This document shows positions 43,235 to 51,267 of a stretch of DNA of 64,000 nt, in pieces (positions within the stretch are counted from its first letter, which is position 1; every line of letters begins with the position of its first letter). The DNA comes from Aeromicrobium sp. PE09-221 (GTDB taxonomy: Bacteria > Actinomycetota > Actinomycetes > Propionibacteriales > Nocardioidaceae). A program made the position numbers and the translations under genes. Below the pieces are notes generated by a model. The model searched no databases. It worked only from the letters and a program-made list of their open reading frames with translations, and had not been told where the DNA came from. The stretch is from positions 31,343 through 95,342 of the forward strand of contig NZ_MIJB01000020.1 in NCBI RefSeq assembly GCF_002174305.1, in the 5' to 3' direction.

Positions 43235-43843
43235 GTGACCGAGGCAGAGACCCCGACGCGGGTTCCGCAGGAGGAACGGACGCGACAGATGCGCCGTCGA
43301 CTCCTCGAAGCGACGGTGGATTCGCTCGTCGAGCTCGGCTGGTCGGGCACCACGACGACGGTCGTCAGCCGGCGCGCCGGGGTGAGTCGCGGCGCGCAGC
43401 TGCATCATTTTCCGAGTAAGCACGATCTGGTGGTCGCCGCCGTCGAGTTCATCACCGATCGCCGCCGTAGCCAGATGGATGCCGTATTGGCCGACCTGCC
43501 CGCCGAAGGCCGCACCCACGCGGTCCTCGATGCACTCGCCGCGCAGTTCACCTCGCCGGTCTTCTTCGCAGCCCTCGAACTGTGGGTCGCCGCTCGCACG
43601 GACGAGAGCCTGCGTGCCGAGGTGGGCGATCTCGAACGGCGCATCGGCCGCGAGACCCACGCGCACGCGGTCACCCTGCTCGGCATCGACGAGAGCCGGG
43701 GGCGCAACCGGCAGCTCGTGCAGGCCACGCTCGACCTCGTCCGCGGCCTCGGCCTCGCCGCGACCCTCAGCGACGATTCGGTGCGACGAGCCGCCATCCT
43801 CGACGCCTGGGCCGTCACCCTCGACCACGAACTGGAGCGCTGA
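43235..43843 (+). CDS. TetR-family regulator
   Basis: 202 residues. The HTH is TTTTVVSRRAGVSRGAQLHHFPSKHDL-like (key GVSRGAQLHHFPSK). A promoter TTGACT (43199-43204), 17 bp, CATGCT (43222-43227) would start transcription at or next to the GTG at 43235, so I prefer that leaderless start over the ATG at 43223, which lies inside the -10. The mycothiol-dependent enzyme follows 1 bp after the stop and is the probable co-regulated partner. Confidence 0.82.
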   Translation: MTEAETPTRVPQEERTRQMRRRLLEATVDSLVELGWSGTTTTVVSRRAGVSRGAQLHHFPSKHDLVVAAVEFITDRRRSQMDAVLADLPAEGRTHAVLDALAAQFTSPVFFAALELWVAARTDESLRAEVGDLERRIGRETHAHAVTLLGIDESRGRNRQLVQATLDLVRGLGLAATLSDDSVRRAAILDAWAVTLDHELER

Positions 43844-43844
43844 C

Positions 43845-44636
43845 ATGACCGTCCTCGACTCGATCCTCGACGACCTCGCGGCGGAGAGCCTGCAGCTCGA
43901 CGGCTGGGTCGCCGGCCTCCCGCTGGCCGGCTGGCAGACCGTGACGACCCCGGAGGGATGGACGGTGGCTCACCAGGTCGCCCACCTGCACTGGACCGAT
44001 CAGGCCTCGGTCGAGGCGATCACCGACCGCGAGGCCTTCGACGAGCTGATGCGGCAGGCCGAAGCGAATCCCACGGGATTCGCCGACGATGCCGCCGACG
44101 AGCTCGCCCTGGAGCCGCCCGACCAGCTGCTGCGCGCCTGGCGGCAAGGTCGCGGGGCGTTGGCCGAGGCACTCAGCTCGGTACCCGAGGGGAAGAGGGT
44201 GCCCTGGTTCGGACCGCCGATGAGTCCTGCCTCCATGGCCACGGCGCGTTTCATGGAGACGTGGGCGCACGGACACGATGTCGCCGAGGCGGTGGGGATC
44301 GAGGTTCCGCGCCACGACCGGGTGCGCCATGTGTGCCACCTCGCGGTACGGACCCGAGGCTTCGCCTATCTGGTGCGGGGCCTGGAGGCGCCGGACGCGC
44401 CGGTACGTGTGGAACTCACCGCCCCCGGTGGCGATCGGTGGGAGTGGGGTCCCGAGGATGCCGCCGATCGGGTGACCGGTGATGCCTGGGACTTCGCACT
44501 GCTGGCCACGCGACGCCGGCATCGCGATGACGTGGACGTCCGCGCGGTCGGCGACGACGCGAACCGGTGGCTCGACATCGCGCAGACCTTCGCCGGCCTG
44601 CCCGGCAACGATCCCAAGCGTCTCGCCGACCGCTGA
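43845..44636 (+). CDS. Maleylpyruvate isomerase-family mycothiol-dependent enzyme (TIGR03084-like)
   Basis: 263 residues. The DinB-like four-helix domain shows TPEGWTVAHQVAHLHWTDQ (metal His residues) and METWAHGHDVAEAVG. Members use mycothiol as thiol cofactor, a marker of actinobacteria. Substrate is unknown. Co-transcribed with the upstream TetR gene. Confidence 0.85.
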   Translation: MTVLDSILDDLAAESLQLDGWVAGLPLAGWQTVTTPEGWTVAHQVAHLHWTDQASVEAITDREAFDELMRQAEANPTGFADDAADELALEPPDQLLRAWRQGRGALAEALSSVPEGKRVPWFGPPMSPASMATARFMETWAHGHDVAEAVGIEVPRHDRVRHVCHLAVRTRGFAYLVRGLEAPDAPVRVELTAPGGDRWEWGPEDAADRVTGDAWDFALLATRRRHRDDVDVRAVGDDANRWLDIAQTFAGLPGNDPKRLADR

Positions 44637-44640
44637 GGGG

Positions 44641-44745
44641 TCAGGAGACCAGGGAGCCGATCGTGAGGAAGGCGACGAGCGCGGCGACGAAGATCGCGGT
44701 GCGCAGGGTGCCGGTGCGGAGTTGCCGGCGCTGGACTTCGGTCAT
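44641..44745 (-). CDS. 34-residue single-pass membrane protein
   Basis: A small frame: MTEVQRRQLRTGTL then a hydrophobic helix RTAIFVAALVAFLTIG and a short SLVS tail. It would insert with a basic N-terminus inside. A TATGAT box ends exactly six bases before the ATG, the same leaderless spacing as many genes of this window, which supports expression. It lies convergent to the mycothiol enzyme and divergent from the metal transporter. Function unknown. Confidence 0.65.
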   Translation of the reverse strand: MTEVQRRQLRTGTLRTAIFVAALVAFLTIGSLVS

Positions 44746-44796
44746 GGCCCCATCATAGTTCGCCATCCCGCCACGCGCTATCGGTGAGCGCGGACT

Positions 44797-44822
44797 AAGA
44801 TGTTCGTCATGCCGAACATCTT
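44797..44822. promoter_or_regulatory. Perfect 26-bp palindrome over the metal transporter start
   Basis: AAGATGTTCG (44797-44806), spacer TCATGC, CGAACATCTT (44813-44822): 10-bp perfect arms. The -10 box TAAGAT (44796-44801) and the start codon (44809-44811) are inside it. A bound dimer would block RNA polymerase at the leaderless start. The DtxR/MntR-type regulator at 47358-48026 is the obvious candidate binder. Confidence 0.75.
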
Positions 44823-45699
44823 GCGGTGGGGAGGGGCCGCCGCGGTCTTCGTCCTGTCCGCCTGCGCCCCAGCCGCCTCTGGTGAGCAGGCCGACGAGCG
44901 TCCGGTGGTCCTGTCGACCTTCACGGTCACCGCCGACATGATCGAGGCGGTCGGCGGCGATGCCGTGCGGGTCGAGTCCCTGCTCCCGCTCGGAGCGGAG
45001 GTCCACGGCTACGAGCCGACTCCCGGTGACCTGCGCCGAGCGGCTGATGCCGATCTCGTCATCGACAACGGGCTCGGGCTCGAGGCCTGGTTCGGGCAGT
45101 TCATCCAGCGCCTCGATGTGCCGCGCGTGGCTGCCGCTGAAGGGATCGAGCCGATCGCGATCGAGGGCACCGACGAGCCCAATCCGCACGCCTGGATGTC
45201 ACCACGCGAGTCCGCGGACTATGTGGACACGATCGAGCGTGCCCTCGTCGACCTGGTCCCGGAAGAGCGGGAGGGGATCGAGGACCGAGCCGACCACTAC
45301 CGGGCGGAGCTCGCGGCCATCGAACGGCGACTCGTGCGGGCGGCCGCCGAGGTCCCGGCCGAGCGCCGGATCCTCGTCACCTGCGAGGGAGCCTTCTCCT
45401 ATCTCGCGCGCGACGCCGGACTCCGAGAGGCCTATCTGTGGCCGGTCAACTCCGAGCACCAGGTCACGCCGCGCCGGGCCGCCGCACTCGACGATCTGCT
45501 GACCCGGCGACAAGTCCCGGCGGTGTTCTGCGAGTCGACGGTGTCGAGTCAGACGATGCGCCAGCTCGCTGCCGCGACCGGCACACCCTTCGGAGGCACG
45601 CTCTACGTCGACTCGCTCTCGCCACCGGACGGACCGGTGCCCAGCCACCTCGACGTGGTGCGTCACGCCGCCGATCTGATCGTGGAGGTCCTACGATGA
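44809..45699 (+). CDS. Metal-binding lipoprotein of an ABC importer, probably manganese
   Basis: 296 residues. The signal ends in a lipobox-like LSAC. Ligands typical of the cluster A-I family are visible: His in AEVHGYEP, His in PNPHAWMSP, Glu in CEGAFSYLARDAG and Asp in YVDSLS. Glu in the third position (EGAF) is the manganese/iron pattern of PsaA/MntC; zinc proteins have His there. The ATG at 44809 is seven bases after TAAGAT; the in-frame ATG at 44800 falls inside that -10. Overlaps the ATPase gene (ATGA). Confidence 0.88.
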   Translation: MPNILRWGGAAAVFVLSACAPAASGEQADERPVVLSTFTVTADMIEAVGGDAVRVESLLPLGAEVHGYEPTPGDLRRAADADLVIDNGLGLEAWFGQFIQRLDVPRVAAAEGIEPIAIEGTDEPNPHAWMSPRESADYVDTIERALVDLVPEEREGIEDRADHYRAELAAIERRLVRAAAEVPAERRILVTCEGAFSYLARDAGLREAYLWPVNSEHQVTPRRAAALDDLLTRRQVPAVFCESTVSSQTMRQLAAATGTPFGGTLYVDSLSPPDGPVPSHLDVVRHAADLIVEVLR

Positions 45700-46394
45700 C
45701 GGCCATCGAGATTGAGACGGCTACGGTCCGCCGCGCGCGGCGGACCGTACTGCGCGATGTCTCGGTGCAGGTCGAGGTCGGACACGTGTGTGCACTGCTC
45801 GGGATGAACGGCGCCGGCAAGAGCACGCTCTTCGATGTCATCGCCGACCGTCTGCCGCTCGCCGGCGGGTCGATCGACGTCCTCGGCGCCACGCCTCGCA
45901 GCGCACGCCGGGCGGGTCGTGTCGGCTATGTCGTGCAGAGCGAGCGGATCGACCTCGATTTCCCGGTGACGGTTCGCGGCGTGGTCTCGATGGGCATCGC
46001 CGGGCGCCGCGAGGCGCGGCGACGGACGGATGAGGCCATCGAGCGCGTCGGCCTGGAGGCCCTCGCCGACCGGCCCCTCGGTCGCCTGTCCGGTGGGCAG
46101 CGCAAGCGCGCCTTCCTGGCCCGTTGCCTCGCCCAGCGAGCCGAGCTGATCCTGCTGGACGAGCCCTTCGCGGGAGTCGATCGCCCGAGCGAGCTGGCCT
46201 TGCGTCAGGTCATCGGCGAACTCGCCGCCGATGGCACCACGGTGCTCGTCTCCACACATGATGTGCGCGAGCTGGAGACCTGGTGCGATGACGCGATCGT
46301 GCTGGCCGGCCGGGTGGTCGCTTGCGGCCCGGTACGTGAGACGGTGACGGCCGAGCGATTGGCGCAGGCCTTCGGCTGGGAGGGATCGGCGTGA
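45696..46394 (+). CDS. Metal ABC importer ATPase
   Basis: 232 residues. Walker A GMNGAGKSTLF, signature LSGGQRKRAFLARCL, Walker B LILLDEPFAGVD, switch His in STHDVRELE. It matches the MntB/ZnuC subfamily (YVVQSERIDLDFPVTV is typical). It overlaps the genes on both sides by 4 bp. Confidence 0.9.
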   Translation: MTAIEIETATVRRARRTVLRDVSVQVEVGHVCALLGMNGAGKSTLFDVIADRLPLAGGSIDVLGATPRSARRAGRVGYVVQSERIDLDFPVTVRGVVSMGIAGRREARRRTDEAIERVGLEALADRPLGRLSGGQRKRAFLARCLAQRAELILLDEPFAGVDRPSELALRQVIGELAADGTTVLVSTHDVRELETWCDDAIVLAGRVVACGPVRETVTAERLAQAFGWEGSA

Positions 46395-47230
46395 TCGAGA
46401 TGTTCTCCTATGAGTTCATGCAGGTCGCGGCCCTCGTCGCCGTGGCCGCGTCCGTGGCCTGCGCGCTGCTCAGCTGCTGGATCGTGCTGATCGGCTGGTC
46501 CCTCATCGGCGATGCCGTCTCCCATGCCGTGCTGCCCGGCGTGGTGCTCGCCTATGCGGTCGGCGTCCCGTTCACGGCCGGGGCGCTGCTGTTCGCCTTC
46601 ATCGCGGTCGGTCTGATCGCCTTGGTACGCCAGGGCCCGACCAAGGAGGATGCGGCGATCGGGGTGGTCTTCACGTCGCTGTTCGCGCTCGGCCTGGTCC
46701 TGGTCTCGGTGGTGCCCAGCCATCTCGATCTCGGGCACATCCTCTTCGGCAATGTCCTGGGCGTCAGCGACGCCGAGGTGGTCCAGGTGGTCGTGCTCGC
46801 GGTCCTCGTCGCGATGGTGCTCGTGGTCCTGCGCAGGCCGCTCACGATGTACGCCTTCGACCCGGTGCACACCTATATGATGGGTCGTTCTCCGCGGATG
46901 CTGGCGGGTGTCCTGTTGACGCTGCTGGCGGTGACGGCGGTGGTCGGGTTGCAGGCGGTGGGGGTGGTGCTCGTGGTCGCGCTGCTGATCATCCCCGGTG
47001 TCACCGCCCGTCTGTTGACCGACCGGATCGGGCGCATGCTGGTGATCGCTCCGCTGATCGCGGTCGCCGCCACCGCGGCCGGGCTGATGACGAGCTTCGC
47101 GCTCGACGTCGCTCCCGGCGGGATGATCGTGCTCGGCCAGTCGGCGGTATACGCCATGGTCTATCTCCTCGCTCCGCAGCGCGGCATGCTTCCCCGCCTC
47201 GCACGCCGGAACCACGAGATGCCCGTGTGA
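46391..47230 (+). CDS. Metal ABC importer permease
   Basis: 279 residues, about eight to nine membrane segments, ABC-3 family. SLIGDAVSHAVLPGVVLAY and TKEDAAIGVVFTSLFALG are family signatures of MntC/ZnuB permeases. GTG start overlaps the ATPase stop. Confidence 0.9.
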   Translation: MIEMFSYEFMQVAALVAVAASVACALLSCWIVLIGWSLIGDAVSHAVLPGVVLAYAVGVPFTAGALLFAFIAVGLIALVRQGPTKEDAAIGVVFTSLFALGLVLVSVVPSHLDLGHILFGNVLGVSDAEVVQVVVLAVLVAMVLVVLRRPLTMYAFDPVHTYMMGRSPRMLAGVLLTLLAVTAVVGLQAVGVVLVVALLIIPGVTARLLTDRIGRMLVIAPLIAVAATAAGLMTSFALDVAPGGMIVLGQSAVYAMVYLLAPQRGMLPRLARRNHEMPV

Positions 47231-47245
47231 GCACCCCACCTGGTG

Positions 47246-47326
47246 GCGGTAGCTGGTCAACCCTTCCCCTGATCGCCGGTAGCCGGTCAACCTCATGGTC
47301 GAGTCATGAGGTTGACCAGCTACCGC
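47246..47326. repeat. Intergenic palindromic element, family E
   Basis: Units: GCGGTAGCTGGTCAACC (47246-47262), a related unit from 47275 and an inverted unit at 47305-47326. The last two form a perfect 13-bp hairpin (47285-47297 with 47305-47317, loop GTCGAGT). It lies between the permease and the metal regulator genes, so it may separate or attenuate their expression. Confidence 0.7.
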
Positions 47327-47357
47327 TGACGGGCATGCGAGCCCGTAATCTGGGGAC

Positions 47358-48026
47358 GTGCACCCCGACGAGCTGACCGCGTCCACACAGGACTATCTGA
47401 AGGTCATCTGGACGAGTCGCGAATGGCGCGACGAGCCGATCTCGTCGCGTGCGCTCGCGCAGCGCCTCGGCCAGTCGCCGTCGACGGTCTCCGAGACGGT
47501 CAAGAGGCTCACACAGCAGGGGCTGCTGACCCACGAGCGCTACGGCGATGTCGGGTTGACCGATGAGGGACGCCGCGCAGCACTCGCGATGGTGCGACGA
47601 CACCGGCTCATCGAGACCTTCCTGGTGGACTATCTCGGCTACTCCTGGGACGAGGTGCACGATGAGGCCGAGGTCCTTGAGCACGCGGTCTCCGATCTGT
47701 TCATGCGACGTCTCGCGGTGGCCCTCGGGGAACCGGAGCGCGATCCCCACGGCGACCCCATACCGAGCGCCGAGGGTCAGTTGCCCGAGCTGGACGCCCG
47801 GCAGTTGTCGGAGATCGATGGCGGGGAGCGGGTCCGGGTGGTGCGGGTCTCGGACGCCGATCCCGCACTGTTGCGCTTCCTCACCGAACAGGGCATCGGC
47901 CTGGACGTGCTGCTGGATGTGAACGAGCGGCATCCCTATGCAGGCACGATCAAGGTGACGCGTGAGGGTGATGAGCTCGATCTCGGGCTGCCCGCGGCCG
48001 AGGCCATCTGGGTCGCCACGCCCTGA
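47358..48026 (+). CDS. DtxR/MntR-family metal-dependent regulator
   Basis: 222 residues. Winged helix with SSRALAQRLGQSPSTVSETVKRL, dimer/metal domain with DEVHDEAEVLEHAVSD, and a C-terminal FeoA/SH3-like domain (about 148-222). At the position of the iron-sensing Cys102 of DtxR/IdeR there is Glu (HDEAEVLEH), as expected for manganese sensing. It should repress the adjacent transporter when manganese is sufficient. Leaderless GTG: TAATCT (47346-47351), six bases. Confidence 0.87.
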   Translation: MHPDELTASTQDYLKVIWTSREWRDEPISSRALAQRLGQSPSTVSETVKRLTQQGLLTHERYGDVGLTDEGRRAALAMVRRHRLIETFLVDYLGYSWDEVHDEAEVLEHAVSDLFMRRLAVALGEPERDPHGDPIPSAEGQLPELDARQLSEIDGGERVRVVRVSDADPALLRFLTEQGIGLDVLLDVNERHPYAGTIKVTREGDELDLGLPAAEAIWVATP

Positions 48027-48071
48027 CGCGTGCGGCGTCGGTCCGGGCGGTGAGTGGTCGACGACCGGCGG

Positions 48072-48096
48072 CCTCCGTCGCTTGCGCCGACGGAGG
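48072..48096. terminator. Hairpin after the metal regulator gene
   Basis: CCTCCGTCG (48072-48080) pairs perfectly with 48088-48096 over a 7-nt loop, 45 bp after the stop of the DtxR-type gene. No T run. Probable terminator between convergent genes. Confidence 0.5.
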
Positions 48097-48160
48097 ATGT
48101 GCCTCGGTGGCTGTCATAGCCGCCGCGGAAGCGCATCGTCCGTCGTCCCGTGCCGGCGGC

Positions 48161-48210
48161 GGTGGGTGAGCGTCCAGATCGCGGGCCGAATGGACGCCTA
48201 CTCACCGCCC
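48161..48210. repeat. Intergenic palindromic element, family D copy 2
   Basis: GGTGGGTGAGCGTCCA at 48161-48176 is inverted at 48190-48210 (TGGACGCCTACTCACCGCCC). The right unit is the complement of the unit at 26529-26549 with one or two differences. Confidence 0.65.
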
Positions 48211-48233
48211 AGGCGTGCTACCCGGAGCGAGAG

Positions 48234-48908
48234 TCAGTGGCCGCCGACGAGGTGGGTCTCATAGGCGAGCACGACCAACTGCACGCGATCGCGGGAGCGG
48301 GTCTTGGCCAATAGCCGGCTGATATGGGTCTTGACGGTGGCCTCGGCCACGAACAGCTCGCTCGCGATCTCCGAATTCGACAGGCCCCGCCCGACCAGTA
48401 CCAGCACCTCGCGCTCGCGATCGGTGACCTCGGCGAGCCGGTCGTCGGGGGACTTCGTGGCGTCCGTGGGATCGGGCAGCGTCGTCGCGAAGTGGTCCAG
48501 TAGTCGGCGCGTGGTCGACGGCGCCACCACGGCGTCGCCGCGATGCACCGCTCGGATCGCCCCCAGCAGCTCCGGGGGAGCGGCATCCTTGAGCAGGAAG
48601 GCCGCGGCGCCGGCCTTGATGGCCGCGAAGGCGTACTCGTCGAGATCGAAGGTGGTCAGCACGATCACTCGGGGGCCATCGGCCATCGCGGTGACCGAAC
48701 GGGTGGCCTCGACGCCGTCGAGGCGCGGCATCCGCACATCCATGAGCACGACATCGCACGTGGTGACGCCGATGAGCTGCAGGGCCTCGGCTCCGTCGCC
48801 GGCCTCGCCGACCACCGTCATGTCGTCCTGGCTGTCGATGAGCATCCGGAACCCGGCTCGCACCATCTGCTGGTCGTCGACGAGGAACACGCGGATCGAA
48901 TCGCTCAC
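48234..48908 (-). CDS. NarL/LuxR-family response regulator
   Basis: 224 residues. Receiver with acidic pocket FLVDDQQ, phospho-acceptor Asp in VVLMDVRMP, Thr in VLTTFD and Lys in LLKDA; C-terminal HTH VTDREREVLVLVGRGLSNSE-IASELFV with KTHISRLL recognition helix. GTG start overlaps the kinase stop. It answers the adjacent kinase; the signal and targets are unknown. Confidence 0.93.
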   Translation of the reverse strand: MSDSIRVFLVDDQQMVRAGFRMLIDSQDDMTVVGEAGDGAEALQLIGVTTCDVVLMDVRMPRLDGVEATRSVTAMADGPRVIVLTTFDLDEYAFAAIKAGAAAFLLKDAAPPELLGAIRAVHRGDAVVAPSTTRRLLDHFATTLPDPTDATKSPDDRLAEVTDREREVLVLVGRGLSNSEIASELFVAEATVKTHISRLLAKTRSRDRVQLVVLAYETHLVGGH

Positions 48909-50056
48909 CAGGGAATCCTCGCATCGACCTGGTATCCGCCGCCCACGACGGGCCCGACCCGCAGCTCGCCACCGTGTGCCGCGACCCGTTCGCGCATGCC
49001 GACGAGCCCGTGGCCCCCGCCGTCATCGGCCGCGCTCGCCCCGCGGCCGTCGTCGCGCACCGTCAGGAGGAGCGCGTCACCGTCGCGGCGGAGCGTCACC
49101 GTGGTGCTCACCTCGGGTCCGGCGTGCTTGCGGACATTCGTGAGCGATTCTTGGAGCAGGCGATAGGCCGTCAGGGCGACGCCCGCCGGGACCCCGGACA
49201 GGTCCGCCGGGATCTCGGTGTCGAGTCGCATCGACATCGCGGCCTCCTCCAGCAGTGCCGGGACATCGGCGAGATCGGGCTGTGGAGCCGTGCCGGTGCC
49301 GTTCTCGCGCAGCAGGCCGAGCAGCGACCGCATCTCGGTCAGTGCCTGCCGGCCTGTGCTCGCGATGGTCTCCAGCGCCTCCACGGCCGACTCGGGGCGG
49401 GCGGCCGCGGCGTAGCGCCCCCCGTCGGCCTGCACGATGATGACCGAGAGTCCGTGCGCGACCACATCGTGCATCTCGCGGGCGATGCGATTGCGCTCGC
49501 CCTGAGCGGCGAGCTGGGCGCGCTGGTCCGCCTCGCGGGCGACCCGCTCGCTGCGTTCGATCAACGAGTTCACATAGGCCTCACGGGTGTGTCCGAGCCG
49601 TCCGAGCACCCAGGCGACGATGACGATGAGGCCGATGCCGATGGCCTGCGAGATGATGAGTTGCAGATCCGCGGTGGCGGTGAGGTCGAGTCCGGGCAGC
49701 CAGTCGACGGCGGCCACGACGGCGGCGATCAGGCTGAGGACGAGCACCGGGATGCTCGAGCGTAGCCCGCGCCATCGCGCCACCGAGTAGACGGCGACCG
49801 GGAACGCCAGCTGTCCGGGGAGGGTGGTGTCGTAGAGCAGCACCTGCGCGGCGTGCGTGACGTAGACAGCGGCGAAGACCGCCAGCGGATGCGACCGCCG
49901 CCAGAACAGGGGAGCGATCTGAGAGACGGTCAGGAGCGCCACGCCGATGCTGATGCTGACGGATGCCAGGGCGGCGAAGACGAGCAGCGCGCAGGTCAGC
50001 GCGATATCGAACCACCGCCTGCCGCGCGGGCTGAGGCGGAAGGGTGCTCTGTCCAT
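48905..50056 (-). CDS. HPK7-type sensor histidine kinase
   Basis: 383 residues. About five or six membrane segments (residues 15-155) without a large outer loop, a coiled linker, phospho-acceptor His in RIAREMHDVVAHGLS, and an ATPase domain with LTNVRKHAG (N box) and VRDDGRG (G1). This is the DesK/NarX-like HisKA_3 group, often sensing membrane state. Leaderless-type start: TACCGT, seven bases, ATG. Confidence 0.93.
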   Translation of the reverse strand: MDRAPFRLSPRGRRWFDIALTCALLVFAALASVSISIGVALLTVSQIAPLFWRRSHPLAVFAAVYVTHAAQVLLYDTTLPGQLAFPVAVYSVARWRGLRSSIPVLVLSLIAAVVAAVDWLPGLDLTATADLQLIISQAIGIGLIVIVAWVLGRLGHTREAYVNSLIERSERVAREADQRAQLAAQGERNRIAREMHDVVAHGLSVIIVQADGGRYAAAARPESAVEALETIASTGRQALTEMRSLLGLLRENGTGTAPQPDLADVPALLEEAAMSMRLDTEIPADLSGVPAGVALTAYRLLQESLTNVRKHAGPEVSTTVTLRRDGDALLLTVRDDGRGASAADDGGGHGLVGMRERVAAHGGELRVGPVVGGGYQVDARIPW

Positions 50057-50252
50057 CGTGTCGACGGTAGCCCAAGATGGACGTCCGCAGATCCGTCCAG
50101 GGGTGGATGTTTACCTCATAAAGGTGCTTTTTTGCCTGGAAAGTCAGATGATCATCCGAAAACGCGGCTGCTTGCCCTTGATCTCGCGCGCGACGCGCCG
50201 CGATCTGTTTCCATGAGGTCCAAGGAGTGGCAGACGATCGGAGGAGATCATC

Positions 50253-50954
50253 GTGGGCGCCACCACCCCACCAGGCTATGAGGACCTGGAACGCGACCTA
50301 CGAGAACGTGGGCTCGATGCCTCGGCGAGCTGGCCGGCCGATGTGCTGGCGAGCGTGGTCGCGAGCGACGCGATGAGCTTCGTCGAGCTCACCCTCCAGC
50401 ACGTCCTGGCCGATGCCCTGCGCGATGGCGAGCCGAGGGCCCGGGATCGCGAGCCTTGCGATGTCCGTGGCGCAGTGTTCGCGCACCGGCTGGACGGCAC
50501 GATCTACGCCACCCTGGCCGAGGCCCTCTCGACGCTCGCCTGGGCCGGTGATCCCGGTGTCGAGCGGTGGCACGAGCTGCTCGCCGATGTCGACCACGAT
50601 GCCACGGACATCCTGCGCTGCCGCATGCTCGCCGTCCCCTCGGCCGATTCCGATACCGCCGTGGAATGGCTGGTGGCCCACCCGGACTGGTACTCGCTCG
50701 GCTGGGGATCGAGCAGCTGGCCGCCGATGGACGTCGTCGCGGTACATGCCGACGTCTGCTCGATGGCGACCTATGAGGCACTCGAGCAGGCGATCTTGGA
50801 GTTCCTGCCCGAGGTCGAGGAGCCGGCCTGCCGGGGATTCGGCCAGTACGAGCTCCTCGCGGCCCTCGGCGACAGCCATCTCTCGAGTGTGGCGCGTGAT
50901 CGCCTGGTGGAGCTGCACCACCGATTCGCCGAGGTGCCCGTAGCGCGGACCTAA
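50253..50954 (+). CDS. Unrecognised 233-residue protein
   Basis: I do not recognise a family. The protein is acidic, probably all-helical, with repeated Trp-rich segments (VAHPDWYSLGWGSSSWPP) and no signal peptide or membrane segment. GGAGGAGA precedes the GTG at 50253. The 196 bp upstream is A+T-rich for this genome and holds the 10-bp palindrome GATGATCATC (50147-50156). It stands alone between the kinase gene and the B12 riboswitch; an immunity or repeat-type helical protein is possible but not shown. Confidence 0.6.
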   Translation: MGATTPPGYEDLERDLRERGLDASASWPADVLASVVASDAMSFVELTLQHVLADALRDGEPRARDREPCDVRGAVFAHRLDGTIYATLAEALSTLAWAGDPGVERWHELLADVDHDATDILRCRMLAVPSADSDTAVEWLVAHPDWYSLGWGSSSWPPMDVVAVHADVCSMATYEALEQAILEFLPEVEEPACRGFGQYELLAALGDSHLSSVARDRLVELHHRFAEVPVART

Positions 50955-51106
50955 GAGGTCGGAATCTCTAAGCCGCCACGGCAGACTGTCGATGCGGTGG
51001 CGCGAACGACACTCGAGATCGTTCGCGCTGCCGCCCGCCGGTGGAGTTCGCCACCGGGCCCCACCGCTACGAGCCTCGCGATGAGGTCTGCCCCCGCGTC
51101 ACCTCC

Positions 51107-51216
51107 TATACTCGTGGGGTCCACGCCAGTGGGCACCTGTTCGTCGCGGGGAAGCCGGTCGGAGTCCGGCACTGTCGCGCAACCGTAGGCCTTCGGGCGA
51201 GTCGGGAGACCGGGCG
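51107..51216 (+). ncRNA. Cobalamin riboswitch with promoter
   Basis: A -10 box TATACT (51107-51112) precedes an aptamer with the conserved core GGGAAGCCGGTCGGAGTCCG (from 51149), then CACTGTCGCGCAACCGTAG (the C-x-CTGT region) and GAGTCGGGAGACC near the 3' end, all diagnostic of AdoCbl-type B12 riboswitches. Downstream, CACTGTCGCG is repeated near 51235 and can pair with CAGTG just before the GGGGGG ribosome site, a plausible expression platform. High B12 should switch off the transporter genes. Confidence 0.92.
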
Positions 51217-51267
51217 GGCGGGTCCATCACGACACACTGTCGCGTCTCGCAGTGGGGGGTCAGGACC

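Noticed and set aside
44809..47230. Zinc importer ZnuABC
   Set aside because: The third ligand is Glu (EGAF), not His, there is no His-rich loop, and a DtxR-type rather than Fur-type regulator follows; manganese fits better, though zinc is not excluded.
14502..48210. CRISPR array from the intergenic repeats
   Set aside because: Units alternate in orientation, differ between loci, have irregular spacing and no cas genes are present.
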